Notes: a model not told the origin generated them from the letters alone. A stretch of DNA of 64,000 nucleotides from Lentimicrobium sp. (GCA_024709105.1 JANJXJ010000016.1:21682-85681), one strand, 5' to 3'; positions 8,636 through 17,642 are shown, numbered from the stretch's first letter. Made by a program: numbers and translations.

Positions 8636-10138
8636 ATGAAAAAAACTGTTTTGCAAATAAGCCTGCTTTTACTGCTGTTCTGCCAGCCAGTGACAATTAA
8701 GGCACAAATCAGCGGGCTTTCTCCGGAACTAACAGAACTCATCAGGCTTTCCGTTGAAAAAGACCGCAAGCTGGCAGCAACTCAAATTGACAGGGAAATC
8801 ACCCTGCAGCAGCACAAAGCGGTAAGGAATTCTTATTACCCTAAGCTTGAAGCCGGTGGTAAATATGTTTTTGCCAAATCGCCGCTGAACACAGAATTGG
8901 GCGACATTACAGGCTTTGAAAGTTTCGGAAAAATCACTCAGTTTATGCAAAGCCCTGCTTTTCCGCAAATGTTTCCCGGCCTGGCTGGACTAACCGGTGA
9001 ATTGATGCAACTGGAGCAGTTACTTGCTTCTCAGGGAATGGCATTGCCGGCTTTCAGTAAAGAAATTGAGGGCGATTTTTCAGGCAATTATTTTGGAGTG
9101 GATGTAACTGCCAGCGTGCTGTTATTCAGCGGGGGCAAGGTTCCCCGAATTTCTCAGGCGCTTGCAGAAAAGGCAGAGGCTCAGCAACAACTTTCGCGTA
9201 AAAGTACAGCCGATCTGATTGCCGAAGTGATAACTTCTTATGACCAATTGGCTCTTCTGGGGCAGTCGGGTTTATTGATTGATGAATCATCGCGCAGGCT
9301 TGAAGCTGAAAAGCGCTTTGCCACCTCAGCCCTGCGAAATGGCTTTGCCACCGCATACGATACGTTGAGAATTGCTGCTGCCGAAGCAGCGCTTAATGCA
9401 AAGAAAGCTGATTTTGAAGGGAAAAAGCTGTTGTTGTCACAAAATCTTGCCCGGCTCACAGGACAGCCATCAAGTCGCTTTTACAATATGTTTCCTGATC
9501 TTCAGCCCTTACTTCCGGCGGTGAATGCATCTGCAATTGCCAATCGTCCTGAATTGATGGCCCTTGAATCGGGCCTGCAGGCGCAAAAATATATGCTCGG
9601 CGCCGAAAAGTCACATTATCTGCCAAAAGTACAAGCGTTTGCATCTGCCCGCTACGATAACATTTTTAATGCAGAAGCTAATTTCAAATCGCCCATGAAT
9701 ATTGGTGCAGATATAAATTCAATGACACTGGGACCGGCATTTATGGCAGGGGTTGGCTTTAAATGGGATATTTTCGATTTATCAGGAGGCGACTCAAAAG
9801 TTAAACTGGCCAAACTTGAAGTAAAAAAGGCCGCCAATGCTCTTGAAGAAGCCCGCGAACTGCTGGAGCTCAACCTTACCAAAACCAAAACGGCTTTAGA
9901 AACTGCCAATGCACAGGTAATTCTTAAAAGCAAAGAGAAAGCCGTTGCTGAAAAGGCGCTGGAAATGGCATCAAAATCCTACAGTGAAGGCCAGATAAGC
10001 ATTACCGAACGCCTGGCTGCCGAAACCGGCTACCAGCAATCGGCACTTGAGTATTACCAGGCAATATTTGCCCAGCGGCAAGCTGCCATTGAGTTGTACA
10101 AAGCCACTGGTGACCTCGAAATTGAAAAAATCAAATAA
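8636..10138 (+). CDS. TolC-like outer membrane efflux protein
   Basis: Outer membrane channel of a tripartite exporter. The ATG at 8636 starts a Sec signal peptide (MKKTVLQISLLLLLFCQ...KAQ); an ATG at 8615 adds seven residues and is less likely. The mature protein shows the two-fold repeated OEP architecture with long Ala/Leu/Glu-rich helices (about residues 160-230 and 370-450) and the conserved NRPEL motif that begins the second OEP repeat. The ending YKATGDLEI is usual for this family. The next gene, 29 bases on, encodes the membrane fusion partner. Confidence 0.92.
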   Translation: MKKTVLQISLLLLLFCQPVTIKAQISGLSPELTELIRLSVEKDRKLAATQIDREITLQQHKAVRNSYYPKLEAGGKYVFAKSPLNTELGDITGFESFGKITQFMQSPAFPQMFPGLAGLTGELMQLEQLLASQGMALPAFSKEIEGDFSGNYFGVDVTASVLLFSGGKVPRISQALAEKAEAQQQLSRKSTADLIAEVITSYDQLALLGQSGLLIDESSRRLEAEKRFATSALRNGFATAYDTLRIAAAEAALNAKKADFEGKKLLLSQNLARLTGQPSSRFYNMFPDLQPLLPAVNASAIANRPELMALESGLQAQKYMLGAEKSHYLPKVQAFASARYDNIFNAEANFKSPMNIGADINSMTLGPAFMAGVGFKWDIFDLSGGDSKVKLAKLEVKKAANALEEARELLELNLTKTKTALETANAQVILKSKEKAVAEKALEMASKSYSEGQISITERLAAETGYQQSALEYYQAIFAQRQAAIELYKATGDLEIEKIK

Positions 10139-10167
10139 TTTCTTAAATCTTTAAAAAAACAACCAAA

Positions 10168-11205
10168 ATGAAAACGCTTAATAAACGCAATGCCGGAATG
10201 TTGGGGGCATTTATTACTTTCCTGTCAATAATAATTTTAGTAAGCATTGCAGGTTGGTTATTTCTTAAACCTCAGCCTGAAATGTTACAAGGGGAGATAG
10301 AAGCAACTGAAACCAGAATTTCTGGGAAAGTACCTGCCCGGATTCAGAAAATTTTAGTTGAAGAAGGCGCGCAGGTAAAAGCCGGGGATACACTGGTAAT
10401 TCTAGAAAGCCCTGAACTTGAAGCAAAACTCATGCAGGCTTCATCTGCCGAAAGCGCAGCTATGGCACAAAACAGAAAAGCTGTCAAAGGAGCGCGTCAG
10501 GAACAGATAACTGCCGCCTTTGAAATGTGGCAAAAAGCTGAGGTAGGTGCAGGATTCGCCAAAAAAACCTTCGACCGGGTACAGAATATGTTCAACGACG
10601 GTGTGATTTCTGCCCAAAAACGCGATGAAGCGGAGGCAGCGTACAATGCTGCTGTGGCTACTTCAAAAGCAGCACGTTCACAATACGATATGGCTGTGAA
10701 TGGCGCTGAAACCGAAGACAAACAGGCTGCTTTGGCTTTGGTTGACCGTGCCCGCGGTGCTGTGTCGGAAGTTCAGGCTTACCTTTCCGAAACCGTATTG
10801 TTGTCGCCTGTAAACGGCGAAGTTTCAGATATTTTCCCCCAAACCGGTGAATTGGTGGGCTCCGGAGCTCCCGTTATGAGTCTGGTGGATTTAACGGATG
10901 TGAAAGCCATCTTCAGCATACGCGAAGACAAAATGCAGCTTTTACAGAAAGGAAAGGAATTTGAAGCGGTAGTGACTGCCCTTGGAAACAAGAAAATCAC
11001 ATTAAAGGTGAGCTACATCAAAGCCATGGCGGCTTATGCCACCTACAAACCTACTAAAAGCAACGGTGGATTTGATGTAAAAACCTTTGAAGTTCACGCC
11101 CGCCCTGTAGATGGAAGCACAGGCCTGCTGCCTGGAATGAGTGTGCTGGTGGATTACAGCAGCCTTGAAAATAGCCATGCCAATGGCATGTCTGCCAGAA
11201 AGTAG
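10168..11205 (+). CDS. HlyD/EmrA-type membrane fusion (periplasmic adaptor) protein
   Basis: Periplasmic adaptor linking the inner membrane permease to TolC. One N-terminal transmembrane helix (about residues 12-34) is followed by a split biotinyl-lipoyl domain: the first half around ARIQKILVEEGAQVKAGDTLVILESPELEAKL, an alpha-helical hairpin (about residues 90-195), and the second half around LLSPVNGEVSDIFPQTGELVGSGAPVM. A beta-barrel domain follows and ends LLPGMSVLVDYS. Length 345 aa fits the YhiI-like group. Located between tolC and two ABC-2 permeases in one operon. Confidence 0.93.
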   Translation: MKTLNKRNAGMLGAFITFLSIIILVSIAGWLFLKPQPEMLQGEIEATETRISGKVPARIQKILVEEGAQVKAGDTLVILESPELEAKLMQASSAESAAMAQNRKAVKGARQEQITAAFEMWQKAEVGAGFAKKTFDRVQNMFNDGVISAQKRDEAEAAYNAAVATSKAARSQYDMAVNGAETEDKQAALALVDRARGAVSEVQAYLSETVLLSPVNGEVSDIFPQTGELVGSGAPVMSLVDLTDVKAIFSIREDKMQLLQKGKEFEAVVTALGNKKITLKVSYIKAMAAYATYKPTKSNGGFDVKTFEVHARPVDGSTGLLPGMSVLVDYSSLENSHANGMSARK

Positions 11206-11230
11206 CCTGGAACCAAATCCCGATCAGATT

Positions 11231-12460
11231 ATGAATAATAAATTCAAGGCTCTAATAGATGTGTCGGCCAGAGAAATTAACCGTATGACATCCAGGCCGT
11301 TGTATTTTCTTGCGGTGGTGATTTTACCCTTGCTGAGTCTGCTGTTTTTTGTGTCGCTTATGAAGGAAGGTGTGCCGGTAAAATTACCCATTGCGGTAGT
11401 TGATTACGATCACACAGCTTTATCGGCAAAATTCAGGCGTACCATAGATGCAACTCCGGGAAGCAGTGTGGTGATGACTCCTGCCACTGAACATGAAGCC
11501 CTGTCAGAACTCAGAAAGGGCAACATCTATGGTTATGTGGTATTGCCTCACAACCTTCAGGCTGAGATCATGAATGGCACACAACCTGTGGTCAGGTTCT
11601 ATTATCAGAATGGATTACTGATTGCAGGAGGACTGATACAGAATGATTTAACGGTAACCCTGCATACACTTTCAGCGGGTGTTAACAAGCAGAAACGTGA
11701 AGCCATGGGGCAGGATGTACCATCAGTTTATGCTGCAATTCAGCCTGTTAAACCCGAAGCACATTTGCTTTTTAATCCCGAAACCAGTTATCCGGTTTAC
11801 GTTACCAGTATTATGTTGCCCATTATGCTGCAGATTTTCATTCTGATGATTACCGTTTACAGCATTGGGATTGAAATAAAGGAGCGCACTTCGCGCGAAT
11901 GGCTCAGAATCTCAGGAAAATCTGTTGCAGTTGCACTTACAGGCAAGTTATTGCCTTATACGGCAATTTTCTTCATCCTGACAATGTTTTCCAACTTTTT
12001 ACTCTTCAGGGTGCTGGTGATTCCTTTAAACACAGGTATAATTTACCTGGTATTGTTGTCATTGCTTTACGTGCTGGCTTATCAGGCAATTGCTGTATTC
12101 TTCGTCGGATTGTTGCCCATGATGAGGCACTCCCTTAATCTGGCAGCTTTTTACGGCATTCTGGCTCTTACACTTTGTGGCTTTTCGTTTCCCATTGAAC
12201 ACATGCCCGAAGTTTTCAGGCTGTGGGCAGAAGCATTTCCCGTAAGGCACTACATGCATATTTTTCAGAGTCAGATACTTGCCGGTTTTGATTTTGTGTA
12301 TGCTGCCCCATCTTATCTGAAGTTTATGCTGTTTCTGCTGTTGCCGTTTGCTGTTATTTACAGGTTAAAATCAGCACTTATCTATCAGAACTTTATTGAA
12401 AAAATTCAAATCACAGATGCTGCTTTGGCAGTTGTTTCTGAAAAATCGCACATTCAATGA
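11231..12460 (+). CDS. ABC-2 type transporter permease (first of two)
   Basis: Integral membrane permease of the ABC-2 (YhhJ/YhgE-like) type, 409 residues. One N-terminal TM (about residues 23-42), a large periplasmic domain with the family feature PIAVVDYDHTALSAKFRRTIDATPG, then about five TM helices from residue 195 on, including SLNLAAFYGILALTLCGFSFP. The ATG at 11231 was chosen: it is 25 bases after the hlyD stop, and a longer frame from 11141 would overlap hlyD. The stop overlaps the next start by 4 bases (ATGA), implying translational coupling. No ATP-binding subunit is encoded nearby. Confidence 0.9.
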   Translation: MNNKFKALIDVSAREINRMTSRPLYFLAVVILPLLSLLFFVSLMKEGVPVKLPIAVVDYDHTALSAKFRRTIDATPGSSVVMTPATEHEALSELRKGNIYGYVVLPHNLQAEIMNGTQPVVRFYYQNGLLIAGGLIQNDLTVTLHTLSAGVNKQKREAMGQDVPSVYAAIQPVKPEAHLLFNPETSYPVYVTSIMLPIMLQIFILMITVYSIGIEIKERTSREWLRISGKSVAVALTGKLLPYTAIFFILTMFSNFLLFRVLVIPLNTGIIYLVLLSLLYVLAYQAIAVFFVGLLPMMRHSLNLAAFYGILALTLCGFSFPIEHMPEVFRLWAEAFPVRHYMHIFQSQILAGFDFVYAAPSYLKFMLFLLLPFAVIYRLKSALIYQNFIEKIQITDAALAVVSEKSHIQ

Positions 12461-13713
12461 AGATTATAATTTCAAAAACTTTCGAAAGGTTTAGAAGTGC
12501 AATAAGCAATACCGCGCTTATTTTTCAGCGCGAACTGCATCTTTTGCTTTCCGATCTCGGCGTAACCATCCTTCTGCTGATTGTGCCGGTGGTGTATCCC
12601 TTTTTATATTCGCTGATTTATTATCCCGAAGTGGTTCGCGATCTCCCGGTGGCTGTTGTTGATTTATCTCAAACTGCTGACAGCAGGGCTTTTATCAGAA
12701 AACTCAATGCTACACCCGATTTGGACATCAGGTATGAAAATATCTCGATGGAGGAGGCTGCCGAAAAGTTCAGAAAGCGCGAAAACAGAGGCATTATTCT
12801 GATTCCTGAGACCTATTCATCCGATCTGGCTCTGGGCAGACAGGCAGTGGTGTCATTGTATGCCGATATGGAATTTTTTCTGTATTACAAGGCTATGGTA
12901 ATGGGAGCCGGGCTGGTTTCTATAGAGGAAGGCAACGATATTCAGGTAAAGAGGTTGTTGAATGCGGGCCTTTCGGAAAGACAAGCCGAGGTTTTCAGCA
13001 ATCCCTTTGTCATCAGCGGAAGCGCCATAGCCAATCCGGCCGGAGGATTTGCCTCTTACGGAATTCCAGCCGCCCTTATGCTGATTATTCAGCAAACGCT
13101 TGTACTCGCCATTGGCATTATGGCAGGCACAGCACGCGAACGTCATAAAATGGGCACACTTATTCCCTGCGATTTGCGCCGTATGGGAACTTTAAGAATG
13201 GTAATGGGAAAATCAGCAGCCTACTTTTTTATTTATGCAGTAATGAGCTTTTACATGCTGGGCGCAATTCCTGCCTGGTTTGGTTATCCCGATAAGGCTG
13301 GTTTCTGTCAGTTGGTTGCCTTGATAGTGCCTTACCTGCTGTCGGCCATATTTTTCGGGTTAAGCCTGTCAGTATTTTTCAAAAACAGGGAGACCCCCAT
13401 GCTGCTCTATTTGTTTTTGTCGCTTCCGCTGTTGTTCCTATCCGGGATTATCTGGCCATTGTCGAACATGAGTCCTGTTTGGCAGGCTGTGAGGAGCATC
13501 TTTCCATCGTCTCATGCTATGCTTGGTTACATTAAAATGAACTCACTGGGCGCAGACATATCTGAAACCAGCCACGAAATAGCCATGCTTTGGAAGCTCA
13601 CAGCCTTTTACTTTATGACAGCATGTCTTGTTTACAAAACCCAAATCGCAAAGGTTAAAAAACTTGTGCTCAATGCCGGTGGTGAGCAAAATGAAACAAT
13701 TCCGGCACTTTAA
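12457..13713 (+). CDS. ABC-2 type transporter permease (second of two)
   Basis: Second permease, 418 residues, with the same plan as its neighbour: an N-terminal TM at about 28-48, a periplasmic domain beginning LPVAVVDLSQTADSRAFIRKL, and a C-terminal block of about five TM helices with LLFLSGIIWPLSNMSPVW. The two presumably form a heterodimer. Translation is coupled to the previous gene through the ATGA overlap at 12457-12460. The absence of an ATPase in the operon is the main open question. Confidence 0.9.
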   Translation: MKIIISKTFERFRSAISNTALIFQRELHLLLSDLGVTILLLIVPVVYPFLYSLIYYPEVVRDLPVAVVDLSQTADSRAFIRKLNATPDLDIRYENISMEEAAEKFRKRENRGIILIPETYSSDLALGRQAVVSLYADMEFFLYYKAMVMGAGLVSIEEGNDIQVKRLLNAGLSERQAEVFSNPFVISGSAIANPAGGFASYGIPAALMLIIQQTLVLAIGIMAGTARERHKMGTLIPCDLRRMGTLRMVMGKSAAYFFIYAVMSFYMLGAIPAWFGYPDKAGFCQLVALIVPYLLSAIFFGLSLSVFFKNRETPMLLYLFLSLPLLFLSGIIWPLSNMSPVWQAVRSIFPSSHAMLGYIKMNSLGADISETSHEIAMLWKLTAFYFMTACLVYKTQIAKVKKLVLNAGGEQNETIPAL

Positions 13714-13745
13714 TTAAAAAACAAAACTCTTAATAATTAAAAACA

Positions 13746-14372
13746 ATGAAAACAAAACTTTTAACACTGGCCATTTTTGCAATGGCAACCCTTTTTACAG
13801 CTCCTGTATATGCACAGGTTTCTTTTGGTACCCGCCACGGCCTGGCAATCAGCACGCTGTCAAAGACCGGAGATTTTTACGATAACGATGAGATGCATTT
13901 CTCCTACACTGGCGGAATCTTTGTTACTGCCCCGGTAAAGGGAGTTTTTGCGATACAACCCGAACTTAACTACATCTGCAAAGGTCGCAGCAGCGAAACC
14001 AGCGGATTATTGGAAACCAGTTACCAAAGCCGGTATCATTATCTTCAGCTTCCGGTTTTGGCCAGGTTCAACACTCATCTTTCCATGACCGAAAAAACCA
14101 AGGTGTATTTTAATGCAGGCCCTTATGTTGCTGCATTGCTGAAATCGCAGAACAAACCCGAAAATGTAACCGAATGGAAAGACGATAGCTACAGCGGTGT
14201 AGACAAAGATCCCGATCTGGGTTTGGTTTTGGGCATGGGAGTTACATTCCCTGTTAAGAAACTTACCTTGCAGGCTGACCTGCGCTACGATATGGGCTTA
14301 TCCAAAGTAAACTTTCAACCCGATGATTACCATACCAAAGCCATGAGCCTGAGTCTTGGTATTTTATTCTGA
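13746..14372 (+). CDS. Small outer membrane beta-barrel protein (porin-like)
   Basis: A 208-residue protein with a Sec signal peptide (MKTKLLTLAIFAMATLFTAPVYAQ) and alternating aromatic/hydrophobic strands ending in a C-terminal aromatic residue (SLGILF), as expected for an eight-stranded outer membrane barrel of the porin-like/OmpW-like groups common in this phylum. It follows the second permease by 32 bases on the same strand and precedes a strong terminator, so it is the last gene of the export operon. Whether it takes part in export is unknown. Confidence 0.8.
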   Translation: MKTKLLTLAIFAMATLFTAPVYAQVSFGTRHGLAISTLSKTGDFYDNDEMHFSYTGGIFVTAPVKGVFAIQPELNYICKGRSSETSGLLETSYQSRYHYLQLPVLARFNTHLSMTEKTKVYFNAGPYVAALLKSQNKPENVTEWKDDSYSGVDKDPDLGLVLGMGVTFPVKKLTLQADLRYDMGLSKVNFQPDDYHTKAMSLSLGILF

Positions 14373-14501
14373 TTTTTTAATCTCCGTAAGTGGAATTCCT
14401 TTAATTTACGGATCAGGGAAATGAAATGTTGCTTCAATAACGGAATTAATAATTTCATTTCCATTTTTCGGGTTAATTAGATCTTTTAAAGGATAATACA
14501 G

Positions 14502-14544
14502 ATAATCAGGTTGTTTGCAGTTAAGAACAGCCTGATTATTTTTT
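14502..14544 (+). terminator. Rho-independent terminator of the efflux operon
   Basis: ATAATCAGG (14502-14510) pairs with CCTGATTAT (14531-14539), and the stem extends inward by about six pairs including G-T wobbles, with an 8-nt loop. A run of six T follows (14539-14544). It lies 130 bases after the last gene of the cluster. Confidence 0.8.
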
Positions 14545-14617
14545 CAGCCAGAATTATGGCGCGGCTTGCTGAACAGTTGAAATGTTTTTCTTGTTAATGA
14601 TTGATTAAACAAAAGTT

Positions 14618-15037
14618 ATGAGCGAGCACACACGAAAAATAAGCGGATGGATTCTGTTAACCATGCCAACCATAATTTACGGAGGGTATTTTTTGCTCAC
14701 AATATTGAGCGGACAGCAGGATCACCTGAATCTCACCGATTTTCAGAAATCCATGTTCAGGGCCGGACATGCGCATGCTGGTGTGCTGGTATTGCTGGCA
14801 CTTATTGTGCAGTTGTTTGTAGATAGTATGTCATTTTCAGAAAACTGGAAATGGTTTGTTCGCATTACTATTCCTGTTTCATCAATCCTGGTGAGTATGG
14901 GTTTCTTTGCTTCAGCTACGGGAGAAGGCCTTACAGCCCCCAATGGGTTAATCTTTATTCTTTATGCAGGTATGATTGTGCTTGCATCGGGTTTGGTTGC
15001 CGCCGGAATCGGGCTGATCATGAGGAAGCAGAAATAG
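14618..15037 (+). CDS. Small four-helix membrane protein, function unknown
   Basis: A 139-residue integral membrane protein with four predicted TM helices: about residues 11-28, 46-68, 80-100 and 110-133. The first interhelix segment ends in a striking FRAGHAHAGVL motif at the start of TM2; its two His residues in a membrane-proximal position could bind a metal or haem, but that is inference. I do not recognise a named family. It stands alone, between the efflux terminator and an oppositely oriented gene. Confidence 0.75.
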   Translation: MSEHTRKISGWILLTMPTIIYGGYFLLTILSGQQDHLNLTDFQKSMFRAGHAHAGVLVLLALIVQLFVDSMSFSENWKWFVRITIPVSSILVSMGFFASATGEGLTAPNGLIFILYAGMIVLASGLVAAGIGLIMRKQK

Positions 15038-15204
15038 GGGGATGGGCTGTTCATAACACAGGCGGGAAGTTACTCAGGATTTAGATGATGTTGGTGGTTG
15101 TGGACAGAGCAAGTATTGAACGAAAAAATCAAACTACTGATTTCATGATTTCGCTTAAGATTGTTGACTAAAAAATCAAACTCCAGCAGCATCAGCCCTG
15201 ATTA

Positions 15205-15453
15205 TTAAGCCAATATAGTAGATATTAGAAGTATAACCAGCAGATAAAACAGAGTTCCAAATGAAAGCAGAAAAGTAACCCTTTTTTTATCCTTATCACC
15301 AGGTTTACCGTTGAAGAATATCTGATAACCTGTAAATTTAACCAACAGTATGAATGCCAGCGGGCCAAGCAGAAATATCAGGATATCACGTCCGGTTTTT
15401 CTACTTTTATTGCTGGCTGCTGGTTCTGTCTCTTTTTTCATAGGTTTCGGCAT
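15205..15453 (-). CDS. Small membrane protein, function unknown
   Basis: An 82-residue protein with a charged, Lys-rich N-terminus (residues 1-22) and two predicted TM helices (about 24-45 and 62-80). No family recognised. Base composition resembles its neighbours and the Lys/Arg placement supports a real membrane protein rather than a chance ORF. Confidence 0.55.
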   Translation of the reverse strand: MPKPMKKETEPAASNKSRKTGRDILIFLLGPLAFILLVKFTGYQIFFNGKPGDKDKKRVTFLLSFGTLFYLLVILLISTILA

Positions 15454-15520
15454 TGCTTAAATATTTGTCCTCAGGAGGTCTGGATTAATAGAAGTCCTTA
15501 CAATCAAAGGTTGTTGGTCA

Positions 15521-16558
15521 TTAATTCTCTTTATTTTCTATCAGTTGTTTTAACTCTGTTTTACTTGGTAAAACAGTTTGATATTTGTTTGCAAATATCT
15601 GTTCGTTATTGTCAGGTAGTGTAATTTCAACAAGAGTGTCTTTCTTGTCTTTACAAAGGATTATTCCAATGGTTTTATTTTCAGTATCAAGTTTAACAAA
15701 TCTGTCATAATAGTTTACATACATTTGCATTTGCCCTAAATCTTGATGCGTTAGTTTCCCTATTTTTAAATCAATTACAACGAAACATTGTAAAAGCCGA
15801 TTATAAAATACCAAATCAACCCGAAAATGTTCTTCATCAAAAGTAAACCTTACCTGACGACCAACAAAAGTAAACCCTTTTCCAAGTTCAAGTAAAAAGT
15901 GTTCTAATTTATCTATGATTCTATTCTCTAAATCACTTTCAGAATACTTCACATCTTCAGGTAATCCAATAAATTCTAAAATATATGGGTCTTTCAGGCT
16001 ATCATTAGCATTTTCAATTATTTGTCCTTTTTCAGAAAGTGCTTTTATTGCTTTTTTATCGCGGCTTAATGATAGCCGTTCATAAAGAGATGTATCAAAC
16101 TGTCTTTGCAATTCTCTTATACTCCAATTATTTTGAATTGTTTCGATTTCATAAAATTTCCTCTCTTCAATATTGTCAATCCTCATTAAAAACAAGTAAT
16201 GTGACCAACTTAATTGTAAATTATTATTCTTCAAAATGGTATTCTCAGATTTAGCAGACACTGTCTGTTGTTTTCCGTAAACATTATAAAAATTCTTCAT
16301 TTGTTGAAGATTAGTTACAGAAAATCCTTTACCAAATTCTAAGGTTAAGCTTCTGGATAATTCCTTTAAAATTTGTTTGCCATATTCGGCGCGTTCCTTC
16401 CCATTTTGCTCTTCTTCAATAATCATTCTACCAATTTCAAGATAGGTATATACCATTGTTTTATTAACAGTGCGAACAACACTTTCCCGAGCTTCTTTTA
16501 ACAAGTTAGCAACTTTATTATAAAAGTCTATATGCCTATTGTGCTCAATTTTGTTCAT
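15521..16558 (-). CDS. YhcG/DUF1016 family PDDEXK nuclease domain protein
   Basis: Predicted nuclease. The N-terminal DUF1016 domain (about residues 10-150) includes VYTYLEIGRMIIEEEQ and the WSHYLFLMRI segment typical of YhcG proteins. The C-terminal PD-(D/E)XK core follows, with FRVDLVFYNRLLQCFVVIDLK, where the Asp and DLK are the expected catalytic residues, and the GQMQMYVNYYDR helix after it. Start: an exact -7 box (TATCTTTG, minus, 16583-16576) overlaps an upstream ATG at 16576, so that ATG precedes transcription; the ATG at 16558 (MNKIEHNRH) is chosen. The gene is clearly more AT-rich than its neighbours, suggesting transfer. YhcG homologues are often found near restriction or defence genes, but none is visible here. 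Confidence 0.9.
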   Translation of the reverse strand: MNKIEHNRHIDFYNKVANLLKEARESVVRTVNKTMVYTYLEIGRMIIEEEQNGKERAEYGKQILKELSRSLTLEFGKGFSVTNLQQMKNFYNVYGKQQTVSAKSENTILKNNNLQLSWSHYLFLMRIDNIEERKFYEIETIQNNWSIRELQRQFDTSLYERLSLSRDKKAIKALSEKGQIIENANDSLKDPYILEFIGLPEDVKYSESDLENRIIDKLEHFLLELGKGFTFVGRQVRFTFDEEHFRVDLVFYNRLLQCFVVIDLKIGKLTHQDLGQMQMYVNYYDRFVKLDTENKTIGIILCKDKKDTLVEITLPDNNEQIFANKYQTVLPSKTELKQLIENKEN

Positions 16559-16575
16559 ATAAAGAATCATTTTCA

Positions 16576-16583
16576 CAAAGATA
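16576..16583 (-). promoter_or_regulatory. Candidate -7 promoter box for the YhcG-type nuclease
   Basis: Minus strand TATCTTTG, an exact TAnnTTTG match, 18 bases before the ATG at 16558. It helps decide the start codon. Confidence 0.5.
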
Positions 16584-16951
16584 ACATATTTCAGGTTTTT
16601 GACGTGCAGGTTTATTGTTTTAAATTATAATCAGAGATTGAATAGAAGTCGCTATTAATTTTAAGACAGCGGTTTTGATTAAGTGGATACTCACTGTTAA
16701 ATTACAGCCAGTTGATGTTAATTCGCTTGAGAAGTATGGCTTTTTTAGAAAATGCATTAAAGTATCCGGGGTTGAACAGGCTTTTGCGCGTATTCCTCAT
16801 TTTGAGAATGAAGCATAATTCTGATCAACAGGTAGTTTTGTGCGGCCAAAACATAAGTGATCGAATAGAATACAACTGCGCTTATCTCAGTTCAGCCAAC
16901 CATTTTCAGCCCAAAAAAACTAATATTGCAGTAAGAACCTAATCCCAAAGT
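16584..16951. other. Intergenic region without a supported gene
   Basis: About 370 bp between the nuclease promoter and the deaminase stop. A 76-codon plus-strand frame at 16712-16942 has no recognisable motif, signal or good start context and is not called. No terminator or repeat found. Confidence 0.35.
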
Positions 16952-17443
16952 CTACTGCTTATCGTACTTCATCAGCTCTTCGCTTACATAATCAAGGGTA
17001 ATGCCGGCTTCTTTAAACATCTCCTCAGATTCACCACCGGCATGATATTTTTTCTCGCAAACCACGCGCTCAATACCGCAGTTGATTATCAGCATGGCAC
17101 AGGTACGGCAGGGTGTCATGCGGCAGTAAAGTGTGGCACCTTCAAGGGCGATGCCCAGTCGTGCAGCCTGGCAAATGGCGTTTTGCTCGGCGTGTACCGT
17201 GCGCACACAATGGTTGGTGACTTTGCCATCGTCATGTACCACCTGTTTGAATAAATGTCCAACATCATCGCAGTGCGGAAGTCCTCTGGGCGAACCTACA
17301 TAACCGGTCACCAAAATCTGTTTGTTGCGGGCGATCACACAACCGCTTCGGCCGCGGTCGCAGGTAGCACGTTTGGCAATGGTGTTGGCCACTTCCATAA
17401 AGTACTCATCCCAGGTAGGACGAATGTATTGATTTTCTTCCAT
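16952..17443 (-). CDS. dCMP deaminase family protein (ComEB-like)
   Basis: Zinc-dependent deoxycytidylate deaminase converting dCMP to dUMP for thymidylate synthesis. Cytidine deaminase signature: HAEQNA supplies the zinc-binding His and catalytic Glu, and CRMTPCRTCAM supplies the two zinc-binding Cys residues. The earlier VIARNKQILVTGYVGSPRGLPHCDDVGH segment with its extra Cys/His is the additional metal site typical of dCMP deaminases. Length 163 aa is usual. A TATCTTTG box lies about 104 bases upstream. Confidence 0.93.
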   Translation of the reverse strand: MEENQYIRPTWDEYFMEVANTIAKRATCDRGRSGCVIARNKQILVTGYVGSPRGLPHCDDVGHLFKQVVHDDGKVTNHCVRTVHAEQNAICQAARLGIALEGATLYCRMTPCRTCAMLIINCGIERVVCEKKYHAGGESEEMFKEAGITLDYVSEELMKYDKQ

Positions 17444-17546
17444 AATGTTTTATTTATAGGCTGTGTCCGGCTGCAATGCGCCTCCCATTCAACCTTAATT
17501 ATTAGGGCAGTGAAGCGCGCTGCTGCGATTTAACATCGTCTACCGG

Positions 17547-17554
17547 CAAAGATA
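17547..17554 (-). promoter_or_regulatory. Candidate -7 promoter box for the dCMP deaminase gene
   Basis: Minus strand TATCTTTG, an exact TAnnTTTG match, implying a leader of about 95 nt before the ATG at 17443. It lies back-to-back with the blaI-type promoter about 60 bp away. Confidence 0.4.
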
Positions 17555-17609
17555 CTACCTTAATTTCAATTAAAAATTCAAGAAAAATTTAAAAAAAGTG
17601 CTCAAAAAC

Positions 17610-17640
17610 TTGACTAACTAAAAATTTAGTTGTACATTTG
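17610..17640 (+). promoter_or_regulatory. Promoter of the BlaI/M56 operon
   Basis: TTG (17610-17612), exactly 20 bases, then TACATTTG (17633-17640), an excellent fit to the phylum's promoter consensus. The start of transcription is expected near 17646, giving a leader of about 160 nt before the ATG at 17809. The first operator palindrome fills the spacer. Confidence 0.7.
17616..17631. promoter_or_regulatory. Candidate BlaI operator 1
   Basis: Perfect palindrome AACTAAA-AA-TTTAGTT at 17616-17631, between the -33 and -7 promoter elements. Binding there would block RNA polymerase. The core ACTAAA recurs in operator 2. Confidence 0.7.
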
Positions 17641-17642
17641 TC

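Noticed and set aside
15123..15182. 13-bp direct repeat AAAAAATCAAACT (15123-15135 and 15170-15182)
   Set aside because: Only two copies in AT-rich DNA with no associated gene or symmetry; chance cannot be excluded.
16712..16942. 76-codon plus-strand ORF upstream of the dCMP deaminase stop
   Set aside because: No motif, no signal, composition like the surrounding non-coding AT-rich DNA, and no promoter or ribosome-binding context.
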